From DQWO01 sp964478545 (GTDB lineage: Bacteria > Desulfobacterota > Anaeroferrophillalia > Anaeroferrophillales > Anaeroferrophillaceae): a stretch of 64,000 bases of DNA. The DNA lies in the NCBI GenBank assembly GCA_964478545.1, contig CAYZIS010000004.1, positions 69,630 to 133,629 on the forward strand, read 5' to 3'. Positions 9,863 to 19,053 of this stretch are shown piece by piece. Position 1 is the first letter of the stretch. Every line of letters begins with the position of its first letter. Both the position numbers and the translations under genes were made by a program. The notes beneath the pieces were generated by a model that had not been told where the DNA came from, did no database searches, and worked only from the letters and a program-made list of their open reading frames with translations.

Positions 9863-12004
9863 CTAGTGCATTCGGTAAACTTCAATAACCCCCTTAACCT
9901 GTTCCAGCCTGTTAATTACCTGCTGCAAATGCTTTAGATCGGTGACCCCGATTTTAAACATGCAGACCGCGTTGCGGTCGATGTTGGTACTTGCCTTGAC
10001 ATCGGAGATATTTGCTTCCTCGGAACTGATAACTGCAGTCATCTCTGCCAGCATGCCTCGGCGATCCTCGCACAGTACCCTGATCTTGATCTGATGAGTT
10101 GCCTGTTGTCCTAGACTCCAGTTGACCTCAATCTGGCGTTCTGGATCACTTTTTAGCACATATTTACAGTCCCGACGGTGGATGGTAACTCCCCGGCCCC
10201 TGGTAATGAAACCGATGACCGGATCACCCGGGAGTGGATTGCAACATTTGGCAAAGTGAACCATGACGTCATCAATGTCTTTTATGCTAATCCCCTCGTT
10301 GCTCTGCCGCTTTTTCTTCTGCCGACTTTCTTCCTTGTTCTTCTTCTCCTGCCGGCCGCTTTTCCTGAGTTCCGGATAAAGCTTGTAAATAATCTGCAAC
10401 GCCGATATTTTTCCCCTGCCAATGGCTGCCAACAGATTTTCGGCATTGCTCAGGGAAAACTGGGAGGCCACTTCATCAAACTTTTTTTGTTTGAAATTCT
10501 TGTTGAAGGACAGTTTGTGCCGGAAAAATTCGCGTTCGCATAATTCTCTTCCCAATTCAATACTGCGTTGCTCCTCCTCTTTTTTTATCCAGTGACGAAT
10601 TTTATTGCGCGCCTTACTGGTTTTGACAAAGTGAAGCCAGTCTTTATTCGGGTGCTGCTTATTGGAGGTGATGATTTCCACTACTTCGCTGGTTTTCAGC
10701 TCGTATTTCAGCGCTACCATCCTGCCGGAAACCTTGGCTCCGGCGCAGTGGTCACCGATATTAGAGTGAATACTGTAGGCGAAATCGACGGGGGTTGAGC
10801 CTTTGGCCAGTTCTTTAACCGCTCCCTGGGGGGTGAACACGTAGACCGAATCGGCAAAAAGATCAATCTTGACCGATTCGAGGAATTCTCCGGCATTGCT
10901 GACGTCACCCTGCCATTCAACGACTTGGCGCAACCAGTCAAGTTGTGAACGCTCATCGTCATCCAGTTTATAGTTTTCTTTGTATTGCCAGTGGGCGGCA
11001 ATTCCCATCTCGGCAATTCGGTGCATTTCTTCCGTGCGGATCTGCAGTTCGATTTGTTCGGCGTCAGGACCAATGACCGTCGTGTGCAGGGACTGGTAGA
11101 GGTTGTTTTTCGGCATAGCAATAAAGTCTTTAAATCTACCGGGAACCGGCAGCCAGAGGGAGTGGATGATGCCTAAGACCGCGTAACAATCCTTGACCGA
11201 ATGGACAATAATCCGGAAGGCCAGGATATCATAAATCTGTTCAAAGGTGATATTCTGATGGACCATTTTCTGGTAGATGCTGTAGAGGTGCTTTAATCGG
11301 CCGGCGACGGTCCCCTCAATTTTATGGTGATGGAGGTTACGTTCGATAATCTTGATGACTTTACTAATATACTCTCGGCTTTCTTCCTTCTTTCGGGATA
11401 TTTTTTGTTCCAGCTCGGCATAGATAACCGGTTTAAGGTAGCGCAGTGAGAGATCTTCAAGCTCTTGTTTAATCCAGGAAATTCCCAGCCTGTTTGCCAG
11501 GGGGGCATAGATATCCATGGTTTCCTGGGCAATAGCCTGTTGCCTTTCTGGCCGCTGGAACTGCAGAGTACGCATGTTATGAAGCCGGTCGGCAAGTTTG
11601 ATGATCAGCACCCGGATGTCCTTGACCATGGCCAGAATCATCTTGCGGAAATTTTCGGCCTGCCTTTCTTCGGAAGTTTTAAAACTGATTTTGCTGATTT
11701 TGGTTAACCCCTCCACCAGGGTGGTTACCTCTTCACCGAAACGGGCCGACAGCTCTTCCACCGACGTTAGGGTGTCTTCCAGGGTGTCATGCAGGAGTCC
11801 GGCGGTGACGCTGGCCGCATCCATTTTAAGATCAGTGATGATGTTAGCCACTTCCAGGGGGTGAATCAGGTAGGGTTCACCAGAAAGCCGCACCTGTCCC
11901 TTGTGGGCCAAGGCGCTATAGACATAAGCCTTGCGGATATTGTTGAGATCGGCACCGGGGTTGTATGCCTGAACTTTATCCAGAATATCATTGAGGCGGG
12001 TCAT
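9863..12004 (-). CDS. relA/spoT: Bifunctional (p)ppGpp synthetase/hydrolase Rel
   Basis: 713 residues, full family length. An N-terminal HD hydrolase domain shows the HDTLED motif and LADRLHNMRTL; the synthetase domain carries GRFKDFIAMPKNN (the RxKD form of bifunctional Rel rather than the ExDD form of RelA) and a LQIRT motif; then TGS (VYVFTPQG), helical/zinc-finger region (CCNPLPGD) and a C-terminal ACT domain. It makes and breaks (p)ppGpp in the stringent response. The start lies 15 bases after the SPOR gene stop without a clear ribosome site, so translation is probably coupled. It is the last gene of the EF-G-like/SPOR/Rel row. Confidence 0.97.
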   Translation of the reverse strand: MTRLNDILDKVQAYNPGADLNNIRKAYVYSALAHKGQVRLSGEPYLIHPLEVANIITDLKMDAASVTAGLLHDTLEDTLTSVEELSARFGEEVTTLVEGLTKISKISFKTSEERQAENFRKMILAMVKDIRVLIIKLADRLHNMRTLQFQRPERQQAIAQETMDIYAPLANRLGISWIKQELEDLSLRYLKPVIYAELEQKISRKKEESREYISKVIKIIERNLHHHKIEGTVAGRLKHLYSIYQKMVHQNITFEQIYDILAFRIIVHSVKDCYAVLGIIHSLWLPVPGRFKDFIAMPKNNLYQSLHTTVIGPDAEQIELQIRTEEMHRIAEMGIAAHWQYKENYKLDDDERSQLDWLRQVVEWQGDVSNAGEFLESVKIDLFADSVYVFTPQGAVKELAKGSTPVDFAYSIHSNIGDHCAGAKVSGRMVALKYELKTSEVVEIITSNKQHPNKDWLHFVKTSKARNKIRHWIKKEEEQRSIELGRELCEREFFRHKLSFNKNFKQKKFDEVASQFSLSNAENLLAAIGRGKISALQIIYKLYPELRKSGRQEKKNKEESRQKKKRQSNEGISIKDIDDVMVHFAKCCNPLPGDPVIGFITRGRGVTIHRRDCKYVLKSDPERQIEVNWSLGQQATHQIKIRVLCEDRRGMLAEMTAVISSEEANISDVKASTNIDRNAVCMFKIGVTDLKHLQQVINRLEQVKGVIEVYRMH

Positions 12005-12019
12005 GGTGTTCGCATGGTT

Positions 12020-13096
12020 TTAAGGCTGCCAGTTACGGACAAAGGCATCCGGAATTCCCAGCTGCTTGATCGAACGTAGGGCACTGCGAGGGTAATGATT
12101 AAAAGAAAAGCCATCAACCAGCAGGATATGGTGAGGTACGTTGACTGGTTCATGGAAAACCACCGGGGTAAATTTTCGGGAGCGGTATTGACTGATCTTT
12201 TCCCTGGCGGTAGTCTGGTAGTAAAATGAGCCGACATTGACATAAAACTGGTTGCCGCGGCGGCAGGGGAAGGGGTCATCCCCCCATTTGTCAATAGTTC
12301 TGATGATTTTTCGGGCACTTGCAAGGGTTGGATATGGTCCCAGAAAAACCCGGTGCATGGGGAGCAATCTCTTCCTGGTGGTTACAAAAGAAGCATAACC
12401 ATGGTCTTGCAGGATCTGTTGGTAATTTTTCAGGGTCTCAGGGAAAATAAAAATACCAACCTGGATAACATAGGCTTTTTCTCCTGGCGTTGCGGCCACT
12501 TTCCTGGCCGCTGGGGGTTTGACTATTGTTGATTGTTTGGTTTTTGTCGATTGTTTGTCCATTGGCGATTTCTGGCCAGCGATTGCAGGGACAGTGGTGG
12601 TGGCTGATGCTTGCGCCACCGGGTTTCCCACGGGTTTTGCTGCTGGGAGCTGTTGTTGTCGCTCAGGTTTGGCTGTTTTTTTCCCGGCTGCCGCTTTGTT
12701 GCAGGTTCCGGCTGTTGTCGTTGTCGGTTCAATCGGCGTGACCACTGCAGTTTTTTCCTGTATAGGCGGTATTGCAGGTGGCGTGGGCGATTCCTTTTCC
12801 ATTCCCACCGGATTTTTTTCCACCATTACTTTTACTTCGGGAGGGTGGGGAGCAGAAACCGGTGGTTCCGGCTTTTTTTCAGTACTTCTGCTGATCGTGG
12901 CATCAGGACTTTTGGCTGAGATTGCAGGTGGTGATGAAAGTTCAATGGTTGGCGAAGTGATGGTTTTCCGGGGTATGCGAACCGGGGAAAAAGTCAGAAA
13001 GTAGTAAACCCCGATCAGAGTAAACAGTACCAGAATTATTTCATAGCGAAGCAATGATTCCAGTAGCTTACCCTTTGGTTTTTTGGCCATATACAT
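12020..13096 (-). CDS. Membrane-anchored SPOR-domain protein
   Basis: 358 residues: a short cytoplasmic start, one membrane segment (about 15-35), a long Pro/Ala/Lys-rich linker (about 40-200), a SPOR-type domain (about 205-280, YVIQVGIFIFPETLKNYQQI) and a second similar C-terminal part (about 290-358, FYVNVGSFYYQTTAREKI). SPOR domains bind denuded peptidoglycan glycans, often at division sites. An AGAAGG site lies 8 bases before the ATG at 13096, inside a strong hairpin (13104-13141). It lies between the EF-G-2-like gene and rel on the same strand. Confidence 0.85.
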   Translation of the reverse strand: MYMAKKPKGKLLESLLRYEIILVLFTLIGVYYFLTFSPVRIPRKTITSPTIELSSPPAISAKSPDATISRSTEKKPEPPVSAPHPPEVKVMVEKNPVGMEKESPTPPAIPPIQEKTAVVTPIEPTTTTAGTCNKAAAGKKTAKPERQQQLPAAKPVGNPVAQASATTTVPAIAGQKSPMDKQSTKTKQSTIVKPPAARKVAATPGEKAYVIQVGIFIFPETLKNYQQILQDHGYASFVTTRKRLLPMHRVFLGPYPTLASARKIIRTIDKWGDDPFPCRRGNQFYVNVGSFYYQTTAREKISQYRSRKFTPVVFHEPVNVPHHILLVDGFSFNHYPRSALRSIKQLGIPDAFVRNWQP

Positions 13097-13103
13097 ATCA
13101 CGG

Positions 13104-13141
13104 GCCTTCTGGCAGCCGATTTCCTTCGGCAGCCAGAAGGC
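13104..13141 (-). promoter_or_regulatory. Hairpin covering the ribosome-binding site of the SPOR gene
   Basis: Arms GCCTTCTGGC (13104-13113) and GCCAGAAGGC (13132-13141) are perfectly complementary, and an inner GCCGA/TCGGC stem extends the helix to about 15 pairs with one mismatch. On the minus strand the arm next to the gene contains the AGAAGG site that precedes the ATG at 13096, so the site is paired in the folded mRNA. It could limit translation of the SPOR protein, or mark the end of the EF-G-2-like message; no U-run follows, which argues against a simple terminator. Confidence 0.5.
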
Positions 13142-13254
13142 TGAGAGTTAAAGGGATCAAAACATTTATTCTCACAGAGAGCACTAAGAACTCAGAGAAA
13201 AATCTGAATGACCTTTTCTTCGTGCTACGAAAACATACCGGACAGTCTTGATTA

Positions 13255-15342
13255 TTAGCTATTTTCCTGTTCGATCCCTGCTTCTTTGATAATCTTTTCC
13301 GCCAGATGAGACGGGACTTCATCATAGTGAGAAAATTTCATCGTAAACATGCCCCGGCCACCGGTCAAAGAGCGTAAATTAGGAGCATATTTCAATACTT
13401 CAGCCATGGGAACGCTGGTCTTGATAATTTGGCTGTTGGCCATTGGCTCAACCCCGTTCACTTTCCCCCGGCGGCTATTCAGGTCACCAATAATGTCACC
13501 CATGTAATCATTGGGAACCGTTACTTCCATTTCCATAATGGGTTCGAGCAAAACGGGTTTGGCATCTTTCACTCCTTTTTTAAAACCCATGGAAGCGGCA
13601 ATTTTAAAAGCCATTTCCGAGGAATCAACTGAGTGGTAAGAACCGTCATAAAGGGTTATTTTAAGATCTACTACCGGATAGCCGGCAATAACGCCGCCAG
13701 CCATAGCTTCAACAACTCCCTTTTCAACCGCCGGGATATACTGGCGGGGGACAACGCCACCGACAATGTTGTCAACAAACTCAAAGCCGCCGCCACGGGG
13801 CAGGGGAGCAATCTCCAGCCAGGTGTCAGCATACTGACCATGGCCACCAGATTGCTTCTTGTGTTTGCCCTGGACTCTTACCGTTCCCCGGATGGTTTCT
13901 TTGTAAGGTACTTTAGGCTCCTGCATCAGTACTTCAACGCCATATTTGCGTTTAAGTTTGTCAACCGTGACTTCCACATGAACCTGTCCCATGCCGGAGA
14001 TGACCAGCTCCTTGGTCTGGGGGTTACGGGTAATCTGGATAGTGGGATCTTCAGCCTGGAGTTTATGGAGGGCGGCCGTCAGTTTTTCCTCATCTCCCTT
14101 GGATTTAGGCTGCAGGGAGAAGGAAATAACCGGTTCCGGAATTTCCAAACCGGCATAGCGGATAGGTTCTTTTTCATTACAGAGGGTGTCCCAGGTGGTG
14201 GTTTCCTTCAGCTTGGCAACCGCGATAATATCGCCGGGGATGCATTCTTCGATGGGCTTTTGCTTACTCCCCTCTATTTTCAGCAGCTGGCCGATACGTT
14301 CCTTCTTGTCTTTGTTGACATTGAGACAGGCGGAATCTGAATGCAGTGTGCCGGAATAAACCCGGAAAAGTGAAAGCTGGCCGGTAAACGGATCAGTGAT
14401 GCTTTTGAAAACCAGTCCGGAAAATGGCTGGTCAGCACCTACCTGTCGAATTATTTCCTCATCGGTTTTTGGATCAAAACCATAAACTTCTCCTCTCTCG
14501 ACCGGAGAAGGGATGCAGATAGGAAGATAATCCAGTAACTGGGCAATACCAATATTTTTTAAAGCTGAACCGCAGACGACCGGAATAAATTTTCCGGTTA
14601 TGGTTCCTTCATGGAGGGCGTCATGAATTTCCTGCTCAGTTATTTCCTCTCCCCCCAGGTATTTTTCAATCAGTTCGTCATCGGCTTCAACCACCCGTTC
14701 GATCATTTTTTCCCGTTCACTCATGACCTCGTCCTGCATGTCAGCGGGGATATCGATGACTTTGAAATTGCCACTCTGGTCATTGGCATAGCTGTAGGCT
14801 TTCAGTTTGATCAGGTCCACAATTCCTGAAAATGAGTCTTCCAGGCCAATGGGTAGTTGCAGGACGGCGGTGTTGCATTTAAAGGTTTTTTCCATTTCAT
14901 CAATGGCCCGGAAAAAACTGGCCCGTTCCCGATCCAGTTTACTGATGAAAGCAATCTTGGGCAGCTCGAATTCTTCAGTAAATTTCCAGACAGCTTCAGT
15001 CTGTACTTTTACCCCGGAGATAGCACTGACGATGAGAACCGCGCCGCCGGCAATTCGCATACAGGAGCGGGTATCCATGATGAAATTGGCATACCCGGGA
15101 GTGTCAATAATATTGACATGCTTTCCCTGCCAGTCAAGATGATGAATGGACGAAGAAATAGTAATATTCCGTTTGATTTCCTCAGGTTCGTAATCCAGAA
15201 CGGAGGTGCCCTGATCTACGCTCCCCAGGCGATCAGTGGCTTTGGCAGTAAAGAGCATGGCTTCCGCCAGGGAGGTCTTCCCGGCTCCACCATGGGCGAT
15301 GATGGCAACATTTCGGATGTCTTCAGATTTATAGGCTTTCAT
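13255..15342 (-). CDS. Elongation factor G paralogue (EF-G-2-like translational GTPase)
   Basis: 695 residues with the full EF-G domain series: GTPase (1-270), domain II, III, IV and V. The G1 loop is AHGGAGKTS, the G3 motif is DTPGYANF (Tyr where canonical EF-G has His) and G4 is SKLD instead of NKMD. These changes match what I recall of the EF-G-2 group, such as Thermus EF-G-2, rather than the main translocase of a str operon. Its ribosomal role is therefore uncertain. The start ATG at 15342 is preceded by GGAAGAAAA-like sequence. The SPOR gene follows after 158 bases. Confidence 0.88.
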   Translation of the reverse strand: MKAYKSEDIRNVAIIAHGGAGKTSLAEAMLFTAKATDRLGSVDQGTSVLDYEPEEIKRNITISSSIHHLDWQGKHVNIIDTPGYANFIMDTRSCMRIAGGAVLIVSAISGVKVQTEAVWKFTEEFELPKIAFISKLDRERASFFRAIDEMEKTFKCNTAVLQLPIGLEDSFSGIVDLIKLKAYSYANDQSGNFKVIDIPADMQDEVMSEREKMIERVVEADDELIEKYLGGEEITEQEIHDALHEGTITGKFIPVVCGSALKNIGIAQLLDYLPICIPSPVERGEVYGFDPKTDEEIIRQVGADQPFSGLVFKSITDPFTGQLSLFRVYSGTLHSDSACLNVNKDKKERIGQLLKIEGSKQKPIEECIPGDIIAVAKLKETTTWDTLCNEKEPIRYAGLEIPEPVISFSLQPKSKGDEEKLTAALHKLQAEDPTIQITRNPQTKELVISGMGQVHVEVTVDKLKRKYGVEVLMQEPKVPYKETIRGTVRVQGKHKKQSGGHGQYADTWLEIAPLPRGGGFEFVDNIVGGVVPRQYIPAVEKGVVEAMAGGVIAGYPVVDLKITLYDGSYHSVDSSEMAFKIAASMGFKKGVKDAKPVLLEPIMEMEVTVPNDYMGDIIGDLNSRRGKVNGVEPMANSQIIKTSVPMAEVLKYAPNLRSLTGGRGMFTMKFSHYDEVPSHLAEKIIKEAGIEQENS

Positions 15343-15561
15343 ATTTTCTTCCTTTTCTCCTTTCCACGGCAGAATAAGCTCGACAATTGATATTCACCCA
15401 CTACTTTTTTTGCCGTTAAAAGTCAAGGTTTTAGTTCTTTTCATGTATCAGATTTGGGTTGCTTTACCCGTCTGCATCAGGCACAATAGAGATGTCTCTT
15501 CAACATGACTGTCAAGATGACAGTGCGAGGAGCGAAAAACTTGGAAAAGGAGTAAAGAAAA

Positions 15562-16671
15562 ATGGCTTCGAGCGTCTATTTTGCTGATCTGCGGACCTCA
15601 GTGCGGAATAATCTTTTTGCCAAAATTAAGCAGTTACTGAACAAACTGGAATTGTCGGACAGTGTGCGGACCAATACCATGACGGCCATAAAAATCCATT
15701 TTGGTGAGGAAGGGAATGCTTCATTTATCCGGCCACTTTTTGTCCGTCCGGTAGTGGAAATGGTTAAAGAGCTGGGAGGGAAGCCATTTGTTACTGACAG
15801 TAATACGTTGTATGTGGGCTCCCGCAGTGATGCGGTTACCCATTTGCAGACCGCAGCCCGTCATGGTTTCAATTTGACCGTGTTGGATGCCCCGGTGATC
15901 ATTGCCGATGGTCTGCGGGGTAACAGCTCGGCTGCCGTCAGGATTGAAAAAAAACATATTGAGACCGCTAAAATTGCCCAGGAAATTGCCAATGCGGAGG
16001 CGATGGTGGTCATGAGCCATTTCAAGGGCCATGAATTGCCCGGCTTTGGGGGGGCGTTGAAAAACCTGGGGATGGGTTGTGCCTGCCGGGAGGGGAAATT
16101 GCAGCAGCATTCCAATATCAGCCCCAAGGTTACCCGGCGCAAATGTATTGGTTGTGGAGAATGCCAACGCTGGTGCCCGGCTGGGGCCATTACCATCACT
16201 GAAGAAAAAAAGGCTGTTATTGATCCGGAAACTTGCATCGGTTGTGGTGAGTGTATTGTTGTCTGCCCCCAGCAGGCGGTTGCCATTCGCTGGAATGAAA
16301 CTATTCCGGTTTTCCAGGAAAAGATGGTGGAATATGCTTACGCTGCCTGCGCCGGAAAACGGGAAAATGTGCTTTTCCTGAATTTCGTTGTCCAGGTGAG
16401 CCCGGCCTGTGATTGTTACAGTCATAATGATCAGCCAGTTGTTCCTGATATCGGGATTTTGGCTTCCCGTGATCCTGTCGCCCTTGACCAGGCTTGTGCC
16501 GACTTGGTTAATGCGGCTCCGGGGATTGCCGGGAGTGCCCTGGGAGACAATATTGATTCGGGGGTTGATAAATTTCAGCTGCTTTACCCGAAAGTGGACT
16601 GGCGGATACAGCTGCAGCACGCAGAGGAAATCGGTCTTGGGGTCAGGGAGTATGTCTTGGAGCGACTGTAG
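15562..16671 (+). CDS. DUF362 protein with two 4Fe-4S clusters
   Basis: 369 residues. A DUF362 domain fills about 1-185 and 265-369; between them lies a ferredoxin-type insert with two CxxCxxCxxxC motifs (CIGCGECQRWC and CIGCGECIVVC, about 193-235), enough for two 4Fe-4S clusters. Members are cytoplasmic iron-sulphur proteins of unknown reaction, common in anaerobes. The ATG at 15562 follows AAGGAG by 9 bases. The gene diverges from the EF-G-2-like gene across a 219-base gap that contains a small CTGTCA/TGACAG palindrome (15509-15523). Confidence 0.88.
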   Translation: MASSVYFADLRTSVRNNLFAKIKQLLNKLELSDSVRTNTMTAIKIHFGEEGNASFIRPLFVRPVVEMVKELGGKPFVTDSNTLYVGSRSDAVTHLQTAARHGFNLTVLDAPVIIADGLRGNSSAAVRIEKKHIETAKIAQEIANAEAMVVMSHFKGHELPGFGGALKNLGMGCACREGKLQQHSNISPKVTRRKCIGCGECQRWCPAGAITITEEKKAVIDPETCIGCGECIVVCPQQAVAIRWNETIPVFQEKMVEYAYAACAGKRENVLFLNFVVQVSPACDCYSHNDQPVVPDIGILASRDPVALDQACADLVNAAPGIAGSALGDNIDSGVDKFQLLYPKVDWRIQLQHAEEIGLGVREYVLERL

Positions 16672-16760
16672 GCTACCTTTAAAAATGGCCTTTTTGCTCG
16701 ATTACGGCGTTAGGCTCAAATTATAATCTTCAAAATATGAAATATATTCCTGCACAGCAG

Positions 16761-17000
16761 TGTCCGGCTAGAAAGTTGCGTACTGTCAACCGGAGCTGAT
16801 TTCAGCGCTTTTTGGCGCTTGATTGCCTGTTTTTCCAGCGGCTCATTATGCTAAAGTTGCCAAACTCGCCCTGTAGGGCTCAAACATGGCAACTTTCACG
16901 CTCCAATCGCCAGGAAAAGCAACGGGCTACCCTCACGATGTCGCGCTTGAAACAGCACCGGTTGCCGATATTGAACACGACGTAAAAAGCATACCGGACA
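16761..17000. repeat. Family E inverted-repeat element, copy 1
   Basis: 240 bp bounded by TGTCCGG and CCGGACA. The interior, including TTTCAGCGCTTTTTGGCGC and a run with AAGTTGCCAAACTCGCCCT, recurs at 23603-23784, 31706-31808 and, reversed, 43621-43857. The middle pairs with itself (AGTTGCCAAACTCG... against ...CATGGCAACTTTCACG). No target duplication was found. It fills most of the gap between the DUF362 gene and the rpsF row. Confidence 0.7.
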
Positions 17001-17077
17001 GTACTGATTCCTGTGGTTATAATTTTCGCCTGCCTTGTACTCAAACAAAAATTCTAATTTTTCAAGACAGCCTTATA

Positions 17078-17121
17078 GTATTATTCCCGAAAAAACTTCA
17101 GGGATAATACTTGATTTTTTT
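17078..17121 (+). terminator. Hairpin and T-run upstream of rpsF
   Basis: GTATTATTCCC (17078-17088) and GGGATAATAC (17101-17110) pair with one bulged base and a 12-base loop, followed by TTGATTTTTTT. It may end a transcript before the ribosomal row or act as an attenuator in its leader; the A+T-rich lower stem makes it only moderately stable. Confidence 0.45.
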
Positions 17122-17153
17122 CTGTGATTAGTGTATCAAATCACGCTTTACTT

Positions 17154-17173
17154 CCCCTTGCTCCGGTTTGGGG
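17154..17173 (+). promoter_or_regulatory. Possible S6:S18 autoregulatory leader hairpin
   Basis: CCCC (17154-17157) and GGGG (17170-17173) close a 12-base loop that contains CCG at 17163-17165, 33 bases before the rpsF start. Known rpsF leaders bind the S6:S18 complex through a hairpin with an exposed CCG. Position and loop fit; the stem is short, and the match was judged by eye only. Confidence 0.35.
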
Positions 17174-17205
17174 CTATTTTAAACTCATAAGGAGGAATTG
17201 GTTAC

Positions 17206-17658
17206 ATGGCAGAGGAAATGAGAAAGTATGAGCTCCTTTACATCCATCCGGGGACCTTGGATGATGGAGGGGTTAAAAAGGTTGATGACCGATTGGTGGA
17301 GATTGCTGAGCAGCTTGGGGCCAGGCTTTTTTACCGGGATGACTGGGGGGTAAAACCTCTTGCTTATCGGGTGAAAAAGTATCTGGAAGGACGTTATATC
17401 CTGATGCGTTTTGCCGCCACGATTGAATGCCTGCAGGAATTTGAGCGTCATCTGAAAATTATGGATGAGGTTATCAAGTTTATTACCGTTCGCCTGCCGG
17501 ATGATTATGACGAAAGCAAAGATCAGCCTGCTGAACCGGATGAAGTTGTGGAAGAGCCGGTGGTAACTGATGATGTGAAGGCTGAAGTGGAGGAGGAAAC
17601 TCCGGTTGTGGCTGAAGTTGCAGAGACCAAAACCGAAGCCGAGGCTGAGACGAAATAG
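17206..17658 (+). CDS. rpsF: 30S ribosomal protein S6
   Basis: 150 residues. Residues 1-100 are a normal S6 fold (MRKYELLYIHPG, YRDDWGVKPLAYRVKKYLEG, YILMRFAA). From about 103 the chain is a low-complexity acidic tail rich in Glu, Val and Ala. S6 pairs with S18 on the small subunit platform. AAGGAGG at 17189-17195 places the start at 17206. It heads the row rpsF-rpsR-DUF2232-rplI-dnaB. L9 downstream also has an acidic tail. Confidence 0.97.
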   Translation: MAEEMRKYELLYIHPGTLDDGGVKKVDDRLVEIAEQLGARLFYRDDWGVKPLAYRVKKYLEGRYILMRFAATIECLQEFERHLKIMDEVIKFITVRLPDDYDESKDQPAEPDEVVEEPVVTDDVKAEVEEETPVVAEVAETKTEAEAETK

Positions 17659-17709
17659 TAGAAGTAGAATTGATACTTGATGATTCAAGTTGAAGATTGA
17701 GAGGTAGTA

Positions 17710-17988
17710 ATGGCTTTCCAAAGAGGTAAAACTAATCGTCCGCAGCGGCGGCGCCGGGCATTCGTGAGCCGGAAGAAATATTGTCGTTTTTGTGCCGACA
17801 GCTCAATAAAAATTGATTATAAAGATATTCGCTTGTTGCGTTATTATGTTAGTGAGAAGGGAAAAATTGTCCCAAAGAGGATATCCGGGACCTGTTCCAG
17901 TCATCAGCGTGAATTGTCGACGGCCATAAAGAGGGCCAGGAATATTGCTCTGCTGCCTTTCGCGCAGATGACTCCTAAACCGATGTAG
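17710..17988 (+). CDS. rpsR: 30S ribosomal protein S18
   Basis: 92 residues, slightly longer than usual. An Arg-rich N-terminus (RPQRRRRAF) is followed by the S18 core IDYKDIRLLRYYVSEKGKI and KRARNIALLPF. An added Cys pair (CRFC, about 25-28) with a later Cys (GTC near 60) resembles the zinc-binding form of S18. It lies 51 bases after rpsF, with GAGAGGT upstream of the ATG, and is surely in the same operon. Confidence 0.97.
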   Translation: MAFQRGKTNRPQRRRRAFVSRKKYCRFCADSSIKIDYKDIRLLRYYVSEKGKIVPKRISGTCSSHQRELSTAIKRARNIALLPFAQMTPKPM

Positions 17989-18046
17989 TGGTTGTAATCA
18001 GGATTTTTGCTGAAAATCTAAGGTTGTTTGCTCATAAGACAGAATT

Positions 18047-19012
18047 GTGGTAACTGACTATTCCTTTCCTTCCAGGATGTTTATTCTGGGGGTTGTTGTG
18101 ACGACCTGCTTTTTTATCGCTGCAGTTGCCGTTCCGTTCCTTGGTTTTGTGCCGGGTTTGTTAACTATGGTTCCAGCGGTATATTTGGGTGTATCGACCC
18201 GGTATCGATGGCTGCCCTTGTCTATCGTGGCCCTCAGCACGGTGCTTTTATACCTGTTTTTTCACCAGGGTGGGCCGGTATTGGGTTATCTGCTTGAATA
18301 CGGTCTTCCGGCCGTGATGCTGAGTGAAGTGGCCCGCAAGCACTCTACCCGGTTGCGGGTTATGGCGGTGGCTGCTGGCGCCTGTGTCGGTATTGTTCTG
18401 CTGGCTGTTTTTTTCTACGCCTTTCAGTCGTCGATGACTCCTATGACGGTGGTGCAACAGGCTTTCCAGGCAAACCTTGAGATGGTGCAACAGGTGTACC
18501 AGGATATGGGCATGGCAAAAGAGCAGCTGGCCTTTTTGCATGATTCCTCTCCGGTGTTGGGGTATTGGGTGGGTATGTTGTTCCCCTCCCTGTTTTTTGG
18601 CGCTTACTTTTCACTCAATGGCTTGACTATGGTGATGGTCAGTTTGCTGGGTCGTTGGCGCCATACTTCCATCAGTTGGGGCAAAGGTTCTTTATTCGAG
18701 AACTTTGCTGTTTACCAGCAGACTATCTGGATTTTGATTGGTTTGTGGGTGGCAGTGCTGCTTCCAAGGGTCCCGGAACTAATCAGGTTCTTTCTTTTTA
18801 ATGGCATTGTTGTCCTGGTATTCTTTTACCTTCTCCAGGGAATGGCCATTATCCATTGTTACCTGAAAAAATTTCAGGTGGGAGCCGGCGGCCGGGTTTT
18901 TATCTACTTTCTGCTTTTTGCGTTTCACTTTTTGTTGGTGGCCGTAGCAATGATCGGCTTGTTTGATATGTGGGTGGATTTTCGCAAGTTTGTCCGGCAA
19001 GTCAAGAGCTAG
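18047..19012 (+). CDS. DUF2232 (YybS-like) integral membrane protein
   Basis: 321 residues with about eight hydrophobic segments and a DUF2232-type layout. In many Desulfobacterota and Firmicutes this family lies between rpsR and rplI, as here; its function is unknown. The start chosen is GTG at 18047, 58 bases after rpsR; no strong ribosome site is seen, and an in-frame ATG at 18077 is an alternative that would shorten the first segment. Confidence 0.8.
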   Translation: MVTDYSFPSRMFILGVVVTTCFFIAAVAVPFLGFVPGLLTMVPAVYLGVSTRYRWLPLSIVALSTVLLYLFFHQGGPVLGYLLEYGLPAVMLSEVARKHSTRLRVMAVAAGACVGIVLLAVFFYAFQSSMTPMTVVQQAFQANLEMVQQVYQDMGMAKEQLAFLHDSSPVLGYWVGMLFPSLFFGAYFSLNGLTMVMVSLLGRWRHTSISWGKGSLFENFAVYQQTIWILIGLWVAVLLPRVPELIRFFLFNGIVVLVFFYLLQGMAIIHCYLKKFQVGAGGRVFIYFLLFAFHFLLVAVAMIGLFDMWVDFRKFVRQVKS

Positions 19013-19053
19013 AAAATATCAGTCCGTTTTCACCGGGCTGTTTGTTAATGTAT

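Noticed and set aside
15509..15523. CTGTCA/TGACAG as an operator
   Set aside because: Six-base arms with a 3-base loop are too short to claim without a known regulator.
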